Positions 20,092 to 28,533 of a stretch of 64,000 nt of DNA are shown here, piece by piece. Position 1 is the stretch's first letter, and each line of letters opens with the position of its first letter. Location: contig NZ_JMIB01000006.1 in the NCBI RefSeq assembly GCF_000695255.1, positions 220,128 through 284,127 on the forward strand. The letters run 5' to 3'. The stretch is from Photobacterium galatheae. Lineage in GTDB: Bacteria; Pseudomonadota; Gammaproteobacteria; Enterobacterales; Vibrionaceae. A model generated the notes under the pieces. That model ran no database searches and was not told the origin of the DNA. It saw only the letters and a program-made list of their open reading frames with translations. A program made the position numbers and the translations under genes.

Positions 20092-23000
20092 CTATTCATT
20101 CAGGGCCTGATTAATATTCATCTCACCGCGGTAAATGATGCGATCATTGCCACGATAAAGTCCGAAAGTCACGACGGCTGACGGGTTTTCATCCCCCAGG
20201 CCGCGCCAATCGTACAGCAGCCAGCGCTGAGGCACAGCCCCAACATGTGTGCCAGCAGCAGAATCTTTGATTTCATTTTCGCCGGCAATCGGCGCTGGGA
20301 TCTCTGACACCAGTTTTTGCCAGAAGCGGACTTGCTCCCGTACAGCGGTACCAGTGGCATAAAGATCACCAGATTGTGAGTGCCCACTAACAACCGTCTT
20401 TTCTCCACCCGATACCGTGATTGCCGGACTCTCTGTATTCGTGATGCCCTGCCGGAAAGCGTGCTGCCCGTCAACGTGTGAAAATGCATCATCTTCATTC
20501 GTGACAAACTGCACGTTATCCCAATATTCCAGCGTCACCGGAATATTGATGTTTTCACCTTCCCGGCCCACACTGTCTGCCAGCCGCATCCGGCCATAGC
20601 GGGCATGAATATCTCCACTCAGCGGCGCGGCCCCTTCAGGCGTTGCCCCTTCCTGATTCCGCACTGCCAAAGTTTTCAGATCGAAATCGGTACATCCGCG
20701 AAAGGCACAATCAGCCCGGTCAGCCACGGTCAGTCCAAACTGCACTCGGTACGGCCCATCTGGCGAGGTGACTTTCGGCAGCTCCTGACTCAGCAAACGC
20801 AAAAAGCTGAGACTATCCTGACGGATATCCTGCCTCGCCTGTTCCCAGTGCTGATACCGGCTTTGTTCAGACAGCCGCGTACTCAGCTCATTGGCAACCA
20901 CGCCAGTGGCATCTGAGTCAATGGCCCGAAGCACCAATGATTCCTTGTAATCGCTTTTGAAATCGCCATAGTTCAACGTGGGTGCATTTCGGGCATTTTG
21001 CGCTTCAACGGTCGCACTGAGTGAAAACGGTTGATCCATATAAGTAAAGACACCATACGCATCTTGCACTTCACTGGCCGTGATCGCAAAGTGATCTGGG
21101 TAAAAACGCCCGATTTCTCCTACGCCCTGAACCAGAGTCATACCCAGATAGTCGGCGTCTGCCTGCAACCACAAACTTCCGACCTCGCTCCAGTTCAGGT
21201 CTGTAATCCTCAACCCCTGCTCGGCCTGAACCTGTGTTTGAAAGTCGCTGTTCATTGTACCGCGCAATTGCCCGCCGACCGCGCCATCACCAGTGGGTGT
21301 TGCTGGCTTCGCGGGTATCGACAATTGAATGGGCGCAGTCAGCCCTGTGACCGAATAGTAATTTGGGGTGGTCTGTACAGCACACCAGCGACTATCAGCA
21401 TGCGTGGTTGTTTCAGCATCATGGCGACCATCATGAGATAAGTCCTGTACCGGGGCGACCAATTCATCGGTCCAGATCACAGGTTTAAATGTGGCCGAAA
21501 AGTTTTCCCCAGCCGCAGCAAACCCCGCCCCGGAGTTTGATGTGCCTGTGAAATCAAGGTGGCTTTGAGACTGAATCTGACACAGCGCAAATGTATAAGG
21601 GCGAGACCAGACGGTCTGGGTTCCTTCCAGTTGCGTCCAGTCACCGAATGCCAGATCATCCAGCGGTTGTCCGTCACCCCCGAGACTGCATCCTCCCGCT
21701 TTGGTGCAATTCGGATCCACTAATTTCAGCTGTGTCTGCCCGGCATCCAGATAGCGCAGGGCGCTGCTCGCCCGGCCCTCTGTAAAGGTCAGGATCACGC
21801 TGGAAGCCTGCCAGTCCCCAGTCTTGTCTTGCAATTCGATCGTCTTCGTCCCGCCATCCGGCAGGGTGTAAGCGGTGCTCATTTGGAGGACACGATCTCC
21901 GCTGTAATCTTTCGCGACTTCCGGTGTCGTCTGGCTGGCATCGCAGCTCATGGCCGACACCGTAACAGACTCAGGCTTCCCGGCCACCAGCTTCAGTGCC
22001 TGATCGCTGATCTGAAGGTTAAACGGCACAAAACTGTACTGACCATCGACCGCCGGGTTGCCATGCCCCACCAGTTGCCCGCTGACCTGAATGGTTTCAA
22101 TCACGTCACTTTTCAGCCAGAGCCGGGCGATTCCATTCACCACAGCAAAACGCTGGCTCTGGCTGGCATCTTTTCCTGTCCCCTCACTGGCTTGTGTATA
22201 CCATGTCGCATCACCATGTCGGGTCAGATTTGTCGTGACATCGAGGTCACCTTGAAAATTTGTGGCCAGTGCACCGGTTTTATCCAGCACCTGAAATTCC
22301 ACGGGTTGACGATCGCACAGCAGGCTCAACGCCTGACTCGGATTGACTGTGAGCTGGTAGCTATCCTCGGGTGGATTAAAACACTGGCTGTTTCCGACGA
22401 TCTGAGCAAACTCACTCATTTCTAACTGGCAAGCTGTCACCGCACCTTGGAGCGTGACACTTCCCGATAATGCAACTGACCCTTGAGAATAAATACGACC
22501 GTTCAAACTACCCTGAATATTCAAATTTACTGCTATCGGTGAAGCCACTTGTGGTGGAACGATACTGGGTAAATTGGCTGGCGGTTCTCCGGTAGAGCTA
22601 GGAAATGGGCAACTTTTTTCCCAGCCGTAGGAAAGTATGGTCAAATTATCACTTTCATTGGACGTATTAATACTTCCAGCAACATCTAAGCGCCCTTTGA
22701 CATGTAATACAACGGTTCCTTCAATGGACAAAACACCTCGAACATTCATATTATCGACCCAATATTCTCCTTCAGGCATTGTAAGATGTCCAAACTCTCC
22801 AATGGTTAATCCAGCGAATAATCCGCCAAAAGTCGATTTATAAAATGTATTAGGAATAGCTGTAACATTATCATTGACAACAATATCACTCTCAACCCTT
22901 GCTCTATCACCGACCCATGATAAATTCAACTGATTCGCCATTGGACCATCTAACTGACAAGGCTCCTGATTACAATCCCCCTGAACAAAGGTGTTTTTTG

Positions 23001-23643
23001 GAAAACCAATAAACTCAGTTTCAACAATATTATTAGAAAAGCCGACAGAATGATCATCAGGCTTAGACCGATTCACAAGAGTATTTCTTAAATTCATTGA
23101 GAAATAATTATTTCTATTGCCACTCCAGCTCTGTGCTGGCCCTGGGAAATAATCACAAACATTAGGAATTAATGGTGGTGGTGGTGATTCCAAATGACAT
23201 TCAGGTAAGACTTCCGCACCATCAATAGTAAAACTTGCAGATTTAATTGAATTTAAATTAAGAAATTTTACTTGTTGTAATTCCCATGTATCAGAATCAG
23301 AAAATTTCAAATAATAACTCAGATAACCACTTTTCTTATCTGTTCGATCATATACAAGCCGAACAAAATAATGTTCTCCAACTTGCATTTCTCTCTCAAT
23401 GATCGTGGCATGGCTATTTGACTGATTATTCGTCCAAATCATCTTGGATAATTTATTCTTGCCATTACCTGACGATTGCACAGCAATCACAGATTCATTT
23501 AACGTTGCAGAATCAATCTCAAACTCAATATATAAATCCTTATTGCTGTTCATTTTGCTGCATTCAGCGGCAACAACCCCACCTGCAGTCAAGAAGCTTT
23601 GTAAGACACACAGACAATAAAGAAGTCGCCAATACTTACTCAT
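20092..23643 (-). CDS. mshQ: MSHA biogenesis protein MshQ
   Basis: 1183-residue exported protein at the end of the MSHA operon. It starts with a signal peptide (MSKYWRLLYCLCVLQSFLT, cleavage near VAA) and continues as a large, beta-rich, Cys-containing protein of the DUF6701/MshQ type, with ELPKVTSPDGPYRVQFGLTVADRADCAFRGC and a C-terminal VTFGLYRGNDRIIYRGEMN. Its role in the pilus is not well defined; a surface or adhesin-like role is inferred from size and location. The first roughly 270 codons are clearly AT-richer than the rest (see findings). It overlaps mshP by 8 nt (ATGAGTAA). Confidence 0.88.
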   Translation of the reverse strand: MSKYWRLLYCLCVLQSFLTAGGVVAAECSKMNSNKDLYIEFEIDSATLNESVIAVQSSGNGKNKLSKMIWTNNQSNSHATIIEREMQVGEHYFVRLVYDRTDKKSGYLSYYLKFSDSDTWELQQVKFLNLNSIKSASFTIDGAEVLPECHLESPPPPLIPNVCDYFPGPAQSWSGNRNNYFSMNLRNTLVNRSKPDDHSVGFSNNIVETEFIGFPKNTFVQGDCNQEPCQLDGPMANQLNLSWVGDRARVESDIVVNDNVTAIPNTFYKSTFGGLFAGLTIGEFGHLTMPEGEYWVDNMNVRGVLSIEGTVVLHVKGRLDVAGSINTSNESDNLTILSYGWEKSCPFPSSTGEPPANLPSIVPPQVASPIAVNLNIQGSLNGRIYSQGSVALSGSVTLQGAVTACQLEMSEFAQIVGNSQCFNPPEDSYQLTVNPSQALSLLCDRQPVEFQVLDKTGALATNFQGDLDVTTNLTRHGDATWYTQASEGTGKDASQSQRFAVVNGIARLWLKSDVIETIQVSGQLVGHGNPAVDGQYSFVPFNLQISDQALKLVAGKPESVTVSAMSCDASQTTPEVAKDYSGDRVLQMSTAYTLPDGGTKTIELQDKTGDWQASSVILTFTEGRASSALRYLDAGQTQLKLVDPNCTKAGGCSLGGDGQPLDDLAFGDWTQLEGTQTVWSRPYTFALCQIQSQSHLDFTGTSNSGAGFAAAGENFSATFKPVIWTDELVAPVQDLSHDGRHDAETTTHADSRWCAVQTTPNYYSVTGLTAPIQLSIPAKPATPTGDGAVGGQLRGTMNSDFQTQVQAEQGLRITDLNWSEVGSLWLQADADYLGMTLVQGVGEIGRFYPDHFAITASEVQDAYGVFTYMDQPFSLSATVEAQNARNAPTLNYGDFKSDYKESLVLRAIDSDATGVVANELSTRLSEQSRYQHWEQARQDIRQDSLSFLRLLSQELPKVTSPDGPYRVQFGLTVADRADCAFRGCTDFDLKTLAVRNQEGATPEGAAPLSGDIHARYGRMRLADSVGREGENINIPVTLEYWDNVQFVTNEDDAFSHVDGQHAFRQGITNTESPAITVSGGEKTVVSGHSQSGDLYATGTAVREQVRFWQKLVSEIPAPIAGENEIKDSAAGTHVGAVPQRWLLYDWRGLGDENPSAVVTFGLYRGNDRIIYRGEMNINQALNE

Positions 23644-24091
23644 TCACCAAATCCTTTGCCCAAAGTTCCTGAATCCGGGTCACGCTATGCGGGCCGCTGC
23701 CACAACTGGCCGTACTGACCAGCAGGTAAGTGTTGGCAGCCCCAACAGAAGCACTTTTGCAAGTTGTCGTTGCATGGCAGCCGTGAAAATCTGAAGGGGA
23801 AAATTCCTTTGCAGTCCCGCTTTCCGGGTCAAGGCGCTGGCAAATCGTCAACGGTGGTTCCACAGAAGTACCCGTCAGTGGAAAGAGCTGGCTCATCATG
23901 ACTTCATTCGCCGAATGCGCCGTCAGCCAGGCACGGGTCGATAGCACTTCCCGGGTCGTCATGTCCTGACTGGAACCACTGACCCGCAACATGGCCGCCG
24001 CCAGCGCAGCCATGACCACAATGACAAAAATCGCAACCACCAGGGCACTGCCCTGTTGCCGTCTGAAAGATGTCACGCGGCTATAAGACAT
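23636..24091 (-). CDS. mshP: MSHA pilin-like protein MshP
   Basis: 151 residues. A short positively charged leader (SFRRQQGSALVVAIFVIVVM) is followed by a single hydrophobic helix, with the G-S-A-L-V-V processing region typical of PilX/GspK-like accessory pilins rather than the GFTLIE of major pilins. The C-terminal part has four cysteines. It is probably a minor component of the pilus tip or initiation complex. The start overlaps mshO by 11 nt and the end overlaps mshQ. Confidence 0.88.
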   Translation of the reverse strand: MSYSRVTSFRRQQGSALVVAIFVIVVMAALAAAMLRVSGSSQDMTTREVLSTRAWLTAHSANEVMMSQLFPLTGTSVEPPLTICQRLDPESGTAKEFSPSDFHGCHATTTCKSASVGAANTYLLVSTASCGSGPHSVTRIQELWAKDLVNE

Positions 24092-24827
24092 TGATCACCT
24101 GCACGCTCTGGCTGTAGTCCGAAGACTCCCGGCTGACCGGATCCGTCAATGTCATGTCAAAATGAATCAGTCCGTTGCTGTTCAAACCGCTGCCAGAAAC
24201 GGCCACATCAAAGCGATTCAGCTTATCGGTCAGCACCTCACCCGCTTCCTGATTGATCTGGCGAATCAGCCGCTCACCATGCTGACAAAACGCCACTCGA
24301 CGGGAAAACAGATACAGCCGTTGTCCGGGCGAGCGATCCCCCAGCCATTGTGAAAGCTGGAGTGTGGCCGATAGATCGGACATGGTGGGTCGTTTGCTGA
24401 CTTTTGTAATCACCATACTGTCAGCATCATCGGCCTGATAATCTCCCGCACTGACAAAGCCAACCGCAACCCGGTCGTTTTCCAGTGCCTGATCCCATAA
24501 AGCGATCTGCTGTTCGTCTGGCGGCACCAGCACGGTCAAAGGCTCATTGCCGGTGGGAGCATTGCGATAAGTCGCTGTCAGATACACCGGGTAAAACGAC
24601 AGGCAACCACTGTTGAAACTCACGCTGTTCGGTGCCGCATGACGGATTTCCCGCGTCAGCCGCTCGATCACGAAACGGGCTTCCGACTGAAGCCGCTCCC
24701 GGTGAATGGTCTCGGTATAACCCTGCGCGCCCAGTTGGAGATAAGTGCCGATGCCCAGCGAAATAAATGCCAGCACCACCATCGCCATGATCAGCTCTAT
24801 CAGGGTGAAACCACGATTCAAACGCAT
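24081..24827 (-). CDS. mshO: MSHA minor prepilin MshO
   Basis: 248-residue prepilin with leader MRLNRG|FTLIELIMAMVVL, a class III signal peptide cut by the prepilin peptidase before F7, followed by the N-terminal alpha-1 helix. The downstream domain resembles GspJ/PilW-type minor pilins (SEARFVIERLTREIRHAAPNS). The ATG overlaps the mshD stop by 1 nt (TGATG). Confidence 0.92.
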   Translation of the reverse strand: MRLNRGFTLIELIMAMVVLAFISLGIGTYLQLGAQGYTETIHRERLQSEARFVIERLTREIRHAAPNSVSFNSGCLSFYPVYLTATYRNAPTGNEPLTVLVPPDEQQIALWDQALENDRVAVGFVSAGDYQADDADSMVITKVSKRPTMSDLSATLQLSQWLGDRSPGQRLYLFSRRVAFCQHGERLIRQINQEAGEVLTDKLNRFDVAVSGSGLNSNGLIHFDMTLTDPVSRESSDYSQSVQVINVL

Positions 24828-25438
24828 CAGTAGTTACTCCTGAACGCCGTGAACAGATAGTCTCCGTAACGGCTGGTTTTCACCAGCACACGAATGCGTT
24901 TCTGTGCCGTGACCGACGTTGATGCACCGTCAAACGCATCCCCTTCATAAGCCACACTGACCTCCAGCCAGAGATTGCGGTAGTCGCTCTCTTGCGCAGC
25001 AGAACCCCGGATCAAATCCTGCAACTTACCTCGTCGAGGCTGACTGCTCCCGGTACACTGGGCGGCAGTCCCCCAGCAACCAATAAAATCATCCACATCA
25101 TCGGCCATACCGACGTTGAGCAAACCGCTGTTCACTTCGCCGCTATCGCCCCCCAGAGACACCGGTGAAGAACAGGGATAGCCGGTTTCTCCGCAACGGA
25201 TCACGCTGTCATTAAAGGGGTCTGATTGCTCATCAAATTTTCGGGCCAGGATTTCATTCATGGCGGCCTGCCCAACAGCGGCAGCCCGCGCCTGATAGTG
25301 AGGAACCGCCGACTGTTCGGCCTGAGGGAATAAAAAGCTGACCAGCATGACCATGGCAATTGCCATGATCACAATCGCCAGAATGCCTTCAATCAGCGTA
25401 AAACCGCGTGGGATTCGGGCCATCTTACGAACAGGCAT
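24827..25438 (-). CDS. mshD: MSHA minor prepilin MshD
   Basis: 203-residue prepilin with leader RIPRG|FTLIEGILAIVIMAIAMVML and a C-terminal domain with many cysteines (CGETGYPCSSPVS, CWGTAAQC). The ATG at 25438 has AGGG about 8 nt upstream; a second ATG at 25423, just past the mshC stop, is an alternative start that would shorten the leader by five residues. It overlaps mshC by 14 nt. Confidence 0.92.
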   Translation of the reverse strand: MPVRKMARIPRGFTLIEGILAIVIMAIAMVMLVSFLFPQAEQSAVPHYQARAAAVGQAAMNEILARKFDEQSDPFNDSVIRCGETGYPCSSPVSLGGDSGEVNSGLLNVGMADDVDDFIGCWGTAAQCTGSSQPRRGKLQDLIRGSAAQESDYRNLWLEVSVAYEGDAFDGASTSVTAQKRIRVLVKTSRYGDYLFTAFRSNY

Positions 25439-25931
25439 GGATATAGCCCTCGCGGTTGATACAAAGCGACGCAGACTGCGTATTGCGGGAAATGAAGGTG
25501 ATTTGGCAGCCAGTCACGCAGAGCAAGGTCTTGCTGCCATGGCTGTCTAGCTGATAAGGCCGCCCCAGCAGATCAAACTGTATGTCGCCCTGAATGGTTC
25601 CGCCGATCGTCACCCCATCTGCAGAGGTTATCAGCGCACGGCCAGAATAGGTGGTGGCCGCACAGGTTGCAGGGCCAAAATGGTTAGATTGCACCCTCAG
25701 TGACAGGCAGGGATCCAGTGTCCCCTGAGGTGTCTGATTGCTCATGGCTCTGAGCTGGATCTGGCGAGCCAGGCTGACAGCCTGATCGCGGGCAAGATAG
25801 GCATCAAAACTACTGCGGCCAATCAGGCGTGAGGCGGCGGTCATACTGAGGACACCCAGCAGTATGATCACCAGAATCAGCTCAATCAACGTAAAGCCGC
25901 GTTGCCGGCCAGCGCGGTAATGGCAAGCCAT
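25425..25931 (-). CDS. mshC: MSHA minor prepilin MshC
   Basis: 168-residue prepilin with leader MACHYRAGRQRG|FTLIELILVIILLGVLSM, a GspH-like minor pilin fold, and C-terminal cysteines (LLCVTGCQITF, HACS). It is the first gene after the mshA attenuator hairpin and runs into mshD, mshO, mshP and mshQ with overlaps, so the minor pilins are translated as a block. Confidence 0.92.
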   Translation of the reverse strand: MACHYRAGRQRGFTLIELILVIILLGVLSMTAASRLIGRSSFDAYLARDQAVSLARQIQLRAMSNQTPQGTLDPCLSLRVQSNHFGPATCAATTYSGRALITSADGVTIGGTIQGDIQFDLLGRPYQLDSHGSKTLLCVTGCQITFISRNTQSASLCINREGYIHACS

Positions 25932-25960
25932 GCTGTCACCCGAGATGCCCTGTGATAAAG

Positions 25961-25987
25961 GAAAAAAAGGGGCAGGAGTCCACCCCT
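25961..25987 (-). terminator. Attenuator-type terminator between mshA and mshC
   Basis: On the minus strand AGGGG and CCCCT flank a loop and can be extended by two wobble pairs and one G-C. TTTTTTC follows directly. It lies 43 nt after the mshA stop and 30 nt before the mshC start. Partial termination here would keep major pilin mRNA in excess over minor pilins. Confidence 0.75.
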
Positions 25988-26029
25988 CAATCTCAACGCC
26001 TTTGGCTAATACTCATTAACCAGAAGTAC

Positions 26030-26500
26030 TTAGTCCAGTGTACAACCGTCGCCATCCACCACGAGTGTTGTCGCGATTGCACCCGATGTTGCTTGTGTGT
26101 ACCTGACGTAACAGCCCGCTGCGGTGCGGTCACTGAAGGTGTAGCCAATCTGACCCGCCGGTAACGCCGAACCACCTGTCACACTCGTTGGTGCAACAGC
26201 CCAGTCACCCGACTCAAACGCAGCACCAATCCCATTAGCGGCCGCTGTCGGGTAACCAAAAATAGTTTGTACGCCATCAACTGCAACTTCTGAAGCGGAC
26301 GCTTCATTCCCACGAATCGCAGCTTTACCGTAAACAATTCCGGCCGCACCATCCATCGCACCTTTCAGGCCCTGCAACGCCGAGTTTCGCGCATCATCCT
26401 GCAGATTCAGAAAACGAGGGGCTGCTGTGACCGCCAGAATACCGAGAATCACGATCACCACCACCAGTTCAATCAGGGTAAAACCACCTTGACGTTTCAT
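26030..26500 (-). CDS. mshA: MSHA major pilin MshA
   Basis: 156-residue type IV pilin with leader MKRQGG|FTLIELVVVIVILGILAVTAAPRF, a class III signal peptide with cleavage after G6 and the conserved E5 of the mature protein. The alpha-1 helix ends in NLQDDARNSALQGLKGAM. Two C-terminal cysteines (AGCYVRY and DGDGC) should form the D-region disulfide. MSHA pili drive surface attachment and, in V. cholerae, retract in response to c-di-GMP and serve as phage receptor. mshB lies 9 nt upstream; TAGGAGTCAGTT before the ATG is a strong ribosome binding site, as expected for an abundant protein. Confidence 0.96.
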   Translation of the reverse strand: MKRQGGFTLIELVVVIVILGILAVTAAPRFLNLQDDARNSALQGLKGAMDGAAGIVYGKAAIRGNEASASEVAVDGVQTIFGYPTAAANGIGAAFESGDWAVAPTSVTGGSALPAGQIGYTFSDRTAAGCYVRYTQATSGAIATTLVVDGDGCTLD

Positions 26501-26509
26501 AACTGACTC

Positions 26510-27115
26510 CTAATTATTGTGTTCTATCTTCATATCAACCCGACCCAACGCCGGCGTGTAAATAAAAGAATGGCCGGCGGTGATTGATTTCATGCCGGTC
26601 CCAAAGTCACTGGCTGAAGCCAGCTGGTAATAACGACAAAGCTGGTGACCGCTGACTACCTCCGCTCTGACGAAATACTGGTATTGCCCAGACGCTGCCT
26701 CGTTTTCATCCGGGGTGGCAGGTGGCGGGCTTTGTAAAAGATTGTCGATTAAATCCAGACAATCCTGATCCGATAATGCACTCAACGGACGACGGCTCAG
26801 TGTCACTAACGCAAAAGGATAACCTTCCCGGTGACCAGATTTCGACGTGGTCAGGCTAAATCGCGTGCCGTCATAATTGACCCAGTTCAGTCGCTGCTGG
26901 CTGGGTTTTCCATCGGCTTCCCATTGCGCCCGGGCAGAAATCACTGCCGCAGAAAAGCTCCCGGCGACACCCTGTAGTGCCGCAATTTTGGCTTCATCCG
27001 CGATATCGAGATAACGTGGAATGGCGACCATCGAGAGAAGACTGACCACCACAATCACGATGACCAGCTCAATCAATGTTAAACCGGTTTGCCTGTTCGA
27101 AAACTTCAGCATCAT
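26510..27115 (-). CDS. mshB: MSHA minor prepilin MshB
   Basis: 201-residue prepilin with leader NRQTG|LTLIELVIVIVVVSLLSMVAIPRYL, then an alpha-1 helix IADEAKIAALQGVAGSFSAAVISAR close to that of MshA, and two cysteines (DQDCLDL, HQLCRYY). The cleavage site has L rather than F at +1, which the peptidase tolerates. The two adjacent ATG codons at 27115 and 27112 are both possible starts. The 197-nt gap upstream to mshG is where mshF sits in V. cholerae; no such gene is found here. Confidence 0.9.
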   Translation of the reverse strand: MMLKFSNRQTGLTLIELVIVIVVVSLLSMVAIPRYLDIADEAKIAALQGVAGSFSAAVISARAQWEADGKPSQQRLNWVNYDGTRFSLTTSKSGHREGYPFALVTLSRRPLSALSDQDCLDLIDNLLQSPPPATPDENEAASGQYQYFVRAEVVSGHQLCRYYQLASASDFGTGMKSITAGHSFIYTPALGRVDMKIEHNN

Positions 27116-27312
27116 GAGCCAAAAACATGACGAGTTGGCGTCAAAATAAACATCAGCATTTTCTCACTATCCTAAAAAAATACCAATAAAAATAACGGGG
27201 AGAATAAAAATTTCTATAAGGTTTCCTTGTGCTTAGTCTTTATTCCCCTCACCAATCATGACAAAAAAGTGATGACTGAGCATTCAGCCTGACGTGAAGA
27301 CGGCAAACTTGT
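27116..27312. other. mshG-mshB spacer without mshF; structured AT-rich element
   Basis: No reading frame of useful length is present, so mshF, which lies between mshG and mshB in V. cholerae, is missing. The spacer is AT-rich and contains a stem at 27197-27248 (minus strand GGGG-AATAAA with TTTATT-CT-CCCC, 2-nt bulge) enclosing a small AAGG/CCTT hairpin. Being the only sizeable gap in the mshI-to-mshQ series, it is the likely site of a promoter for mshBACDOPQ; on the minus strand TTGTCA followed 16 nt later by TAAAGA is a weak candidate. Confidence 0.6.
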
Positions 27313-28533
27313 TTAAAGTCCGCCCCGAGTTAAATCCAGCAAGTTCCACATCGGCAGGAAAATACCGAGTGCCAGAATCAGTACCATGCCGGCGACAACG
27401 GCTAATAAAAAAGGCTCAATTCTGGCCGTTAAGGTTTTCAGATCATAATCCACTTCCCGGTCATAAAAGTCCGACACTTCATGCAGCAGCTCATCGACCT
27501 GCCCGGTTTCCTCACCAACAGCAATCATCTGCAACACCAGCGGGGTGAAAATACCGCTTTGCCTTGCGGTTTGCGTGATACTGGTACCGCCCTCAATACC
27601 ACTTTTCATCTCGAGCAGCCGATTTTCCAGATACCGGTTTTCCAAAGCTTCAGCAGATAACTGAAGTGCCTGATTGAGAGGCACCCCGGCCCGGATCATC
27701 AGCGCAAAAGTCCGGGAAAAACGGGACAACTGAGCCCGGTTGACAATATCACCCACCACAGGGACTTTCAGCCGCCAGCGATCCCATGTTTCCTTACCTT
27801 CTGCAGTCTGCCGCCAGGCTTTCAGAGCGATCCAGCTCATCACCGTCATTCCCAGCAGCAGGGGCCAGTAATCCATCAGAAAATCAGACGAGCCAATCAG
27901 AAGTCGGGTCGGAAATGGCAGCTCGACACCAAAACGGCTGAACATGCCGGCAAACTGCGGGATCACTTTGGTATTGAGCACGATCATCGCCAATACAATT
28001 GCTGAGAGCACAAAGGTCGGATAACGCATGGCTGACTTGATCCGACGCTGGGTTTCCAGTTCCTGCTCGTAATATCGAGCCAGCTGCAACAAAGCATCTT
28101 CCAGCCGGCCCGTGTTTTCCCCCACGTGGATCATGGAAACAAACAGTTCAGAAAATACTTTCGGGTGCAGCTTCATCGCCTGTGACAGCGACCGGCCATT
28201 GGTCAGCTCGACCGTCACCGCATCCAGCGTTGTGCGTAATAGAGGATGACTGGTACTTTGTTCCAGTCCTTTCATGGCCCGCAGTAAAGGCACACCCGCC
28301 TTGGTCAGGCTGTATAACTGACGGCACAGAATGACCAGAACTTCCTGCGGCACCGATCGCTGAAACAACTCACCAAGATTCAGATTGCCCTGACTGCGAC
28401 CCCGGCGAATCTCCAGCGGAATGATCCCCTGTCGCATGAGCTGCTCTGCTGCTGCCTCTTCAGTCGCGGCTTCCAGCTGTCCCTTTTGCAACTGCCCCTG
28501 GCTGCTCCGCCCCCGATAATCAAATATTGGCAT
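27313..28533 (-). CDS. mshG: MSHA inner-membrane platform protein MshG
   Basis: 406-residue GspF/PilC-family protein with two repeated T2SSF domains (about 70-190 and 270-395; LYSLTKAGVPLLRAMKGLEQS and FALMIRAGVPLNQALQLSAEAL) and three membrane helices (near 172-190, 220-236 and 370-395). It is the cytoplasmic-membrane platform turned by the MshE extension ATPase. It overlaps mshE by 1 nt. Confidence 0.95.
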   Translation of the reverse strand: MPIFDYRGRSSQGQLQKGQLEAATEEAAAEQLMRQGIIPLEIRRGRSQGNLNLGELFQRSVPQEVLVILCRQLYSLTKAGVPLLRAMKGLEQSTSHPLLRTTLDAVTVELTNGRSLSQAMKLHPKVFSELFVSMIHVGENTGRLEDALLQLARYYEQELETQRRIKSAMRYPTFVLSAIVLAMIVLNTKVIPQFAGMFSRFGVELPFPTRLLIGSSDFLMDYWPLLLGMTVMSWIALKAWRQTAEGKETWDRWRLKVPVVGDIVNRAQLSRFSRTFALMIRAGVPLNQALQLSAEALENRYLENRLLEMKSGIEGGTSITQTARQSGIFTPLVLQMIAVGEETGQVDELLHEVSDFYDREVDYDLKTLTARIEPFLLAVVAGMVLILALGIFLPMWNLLDLTRGGL

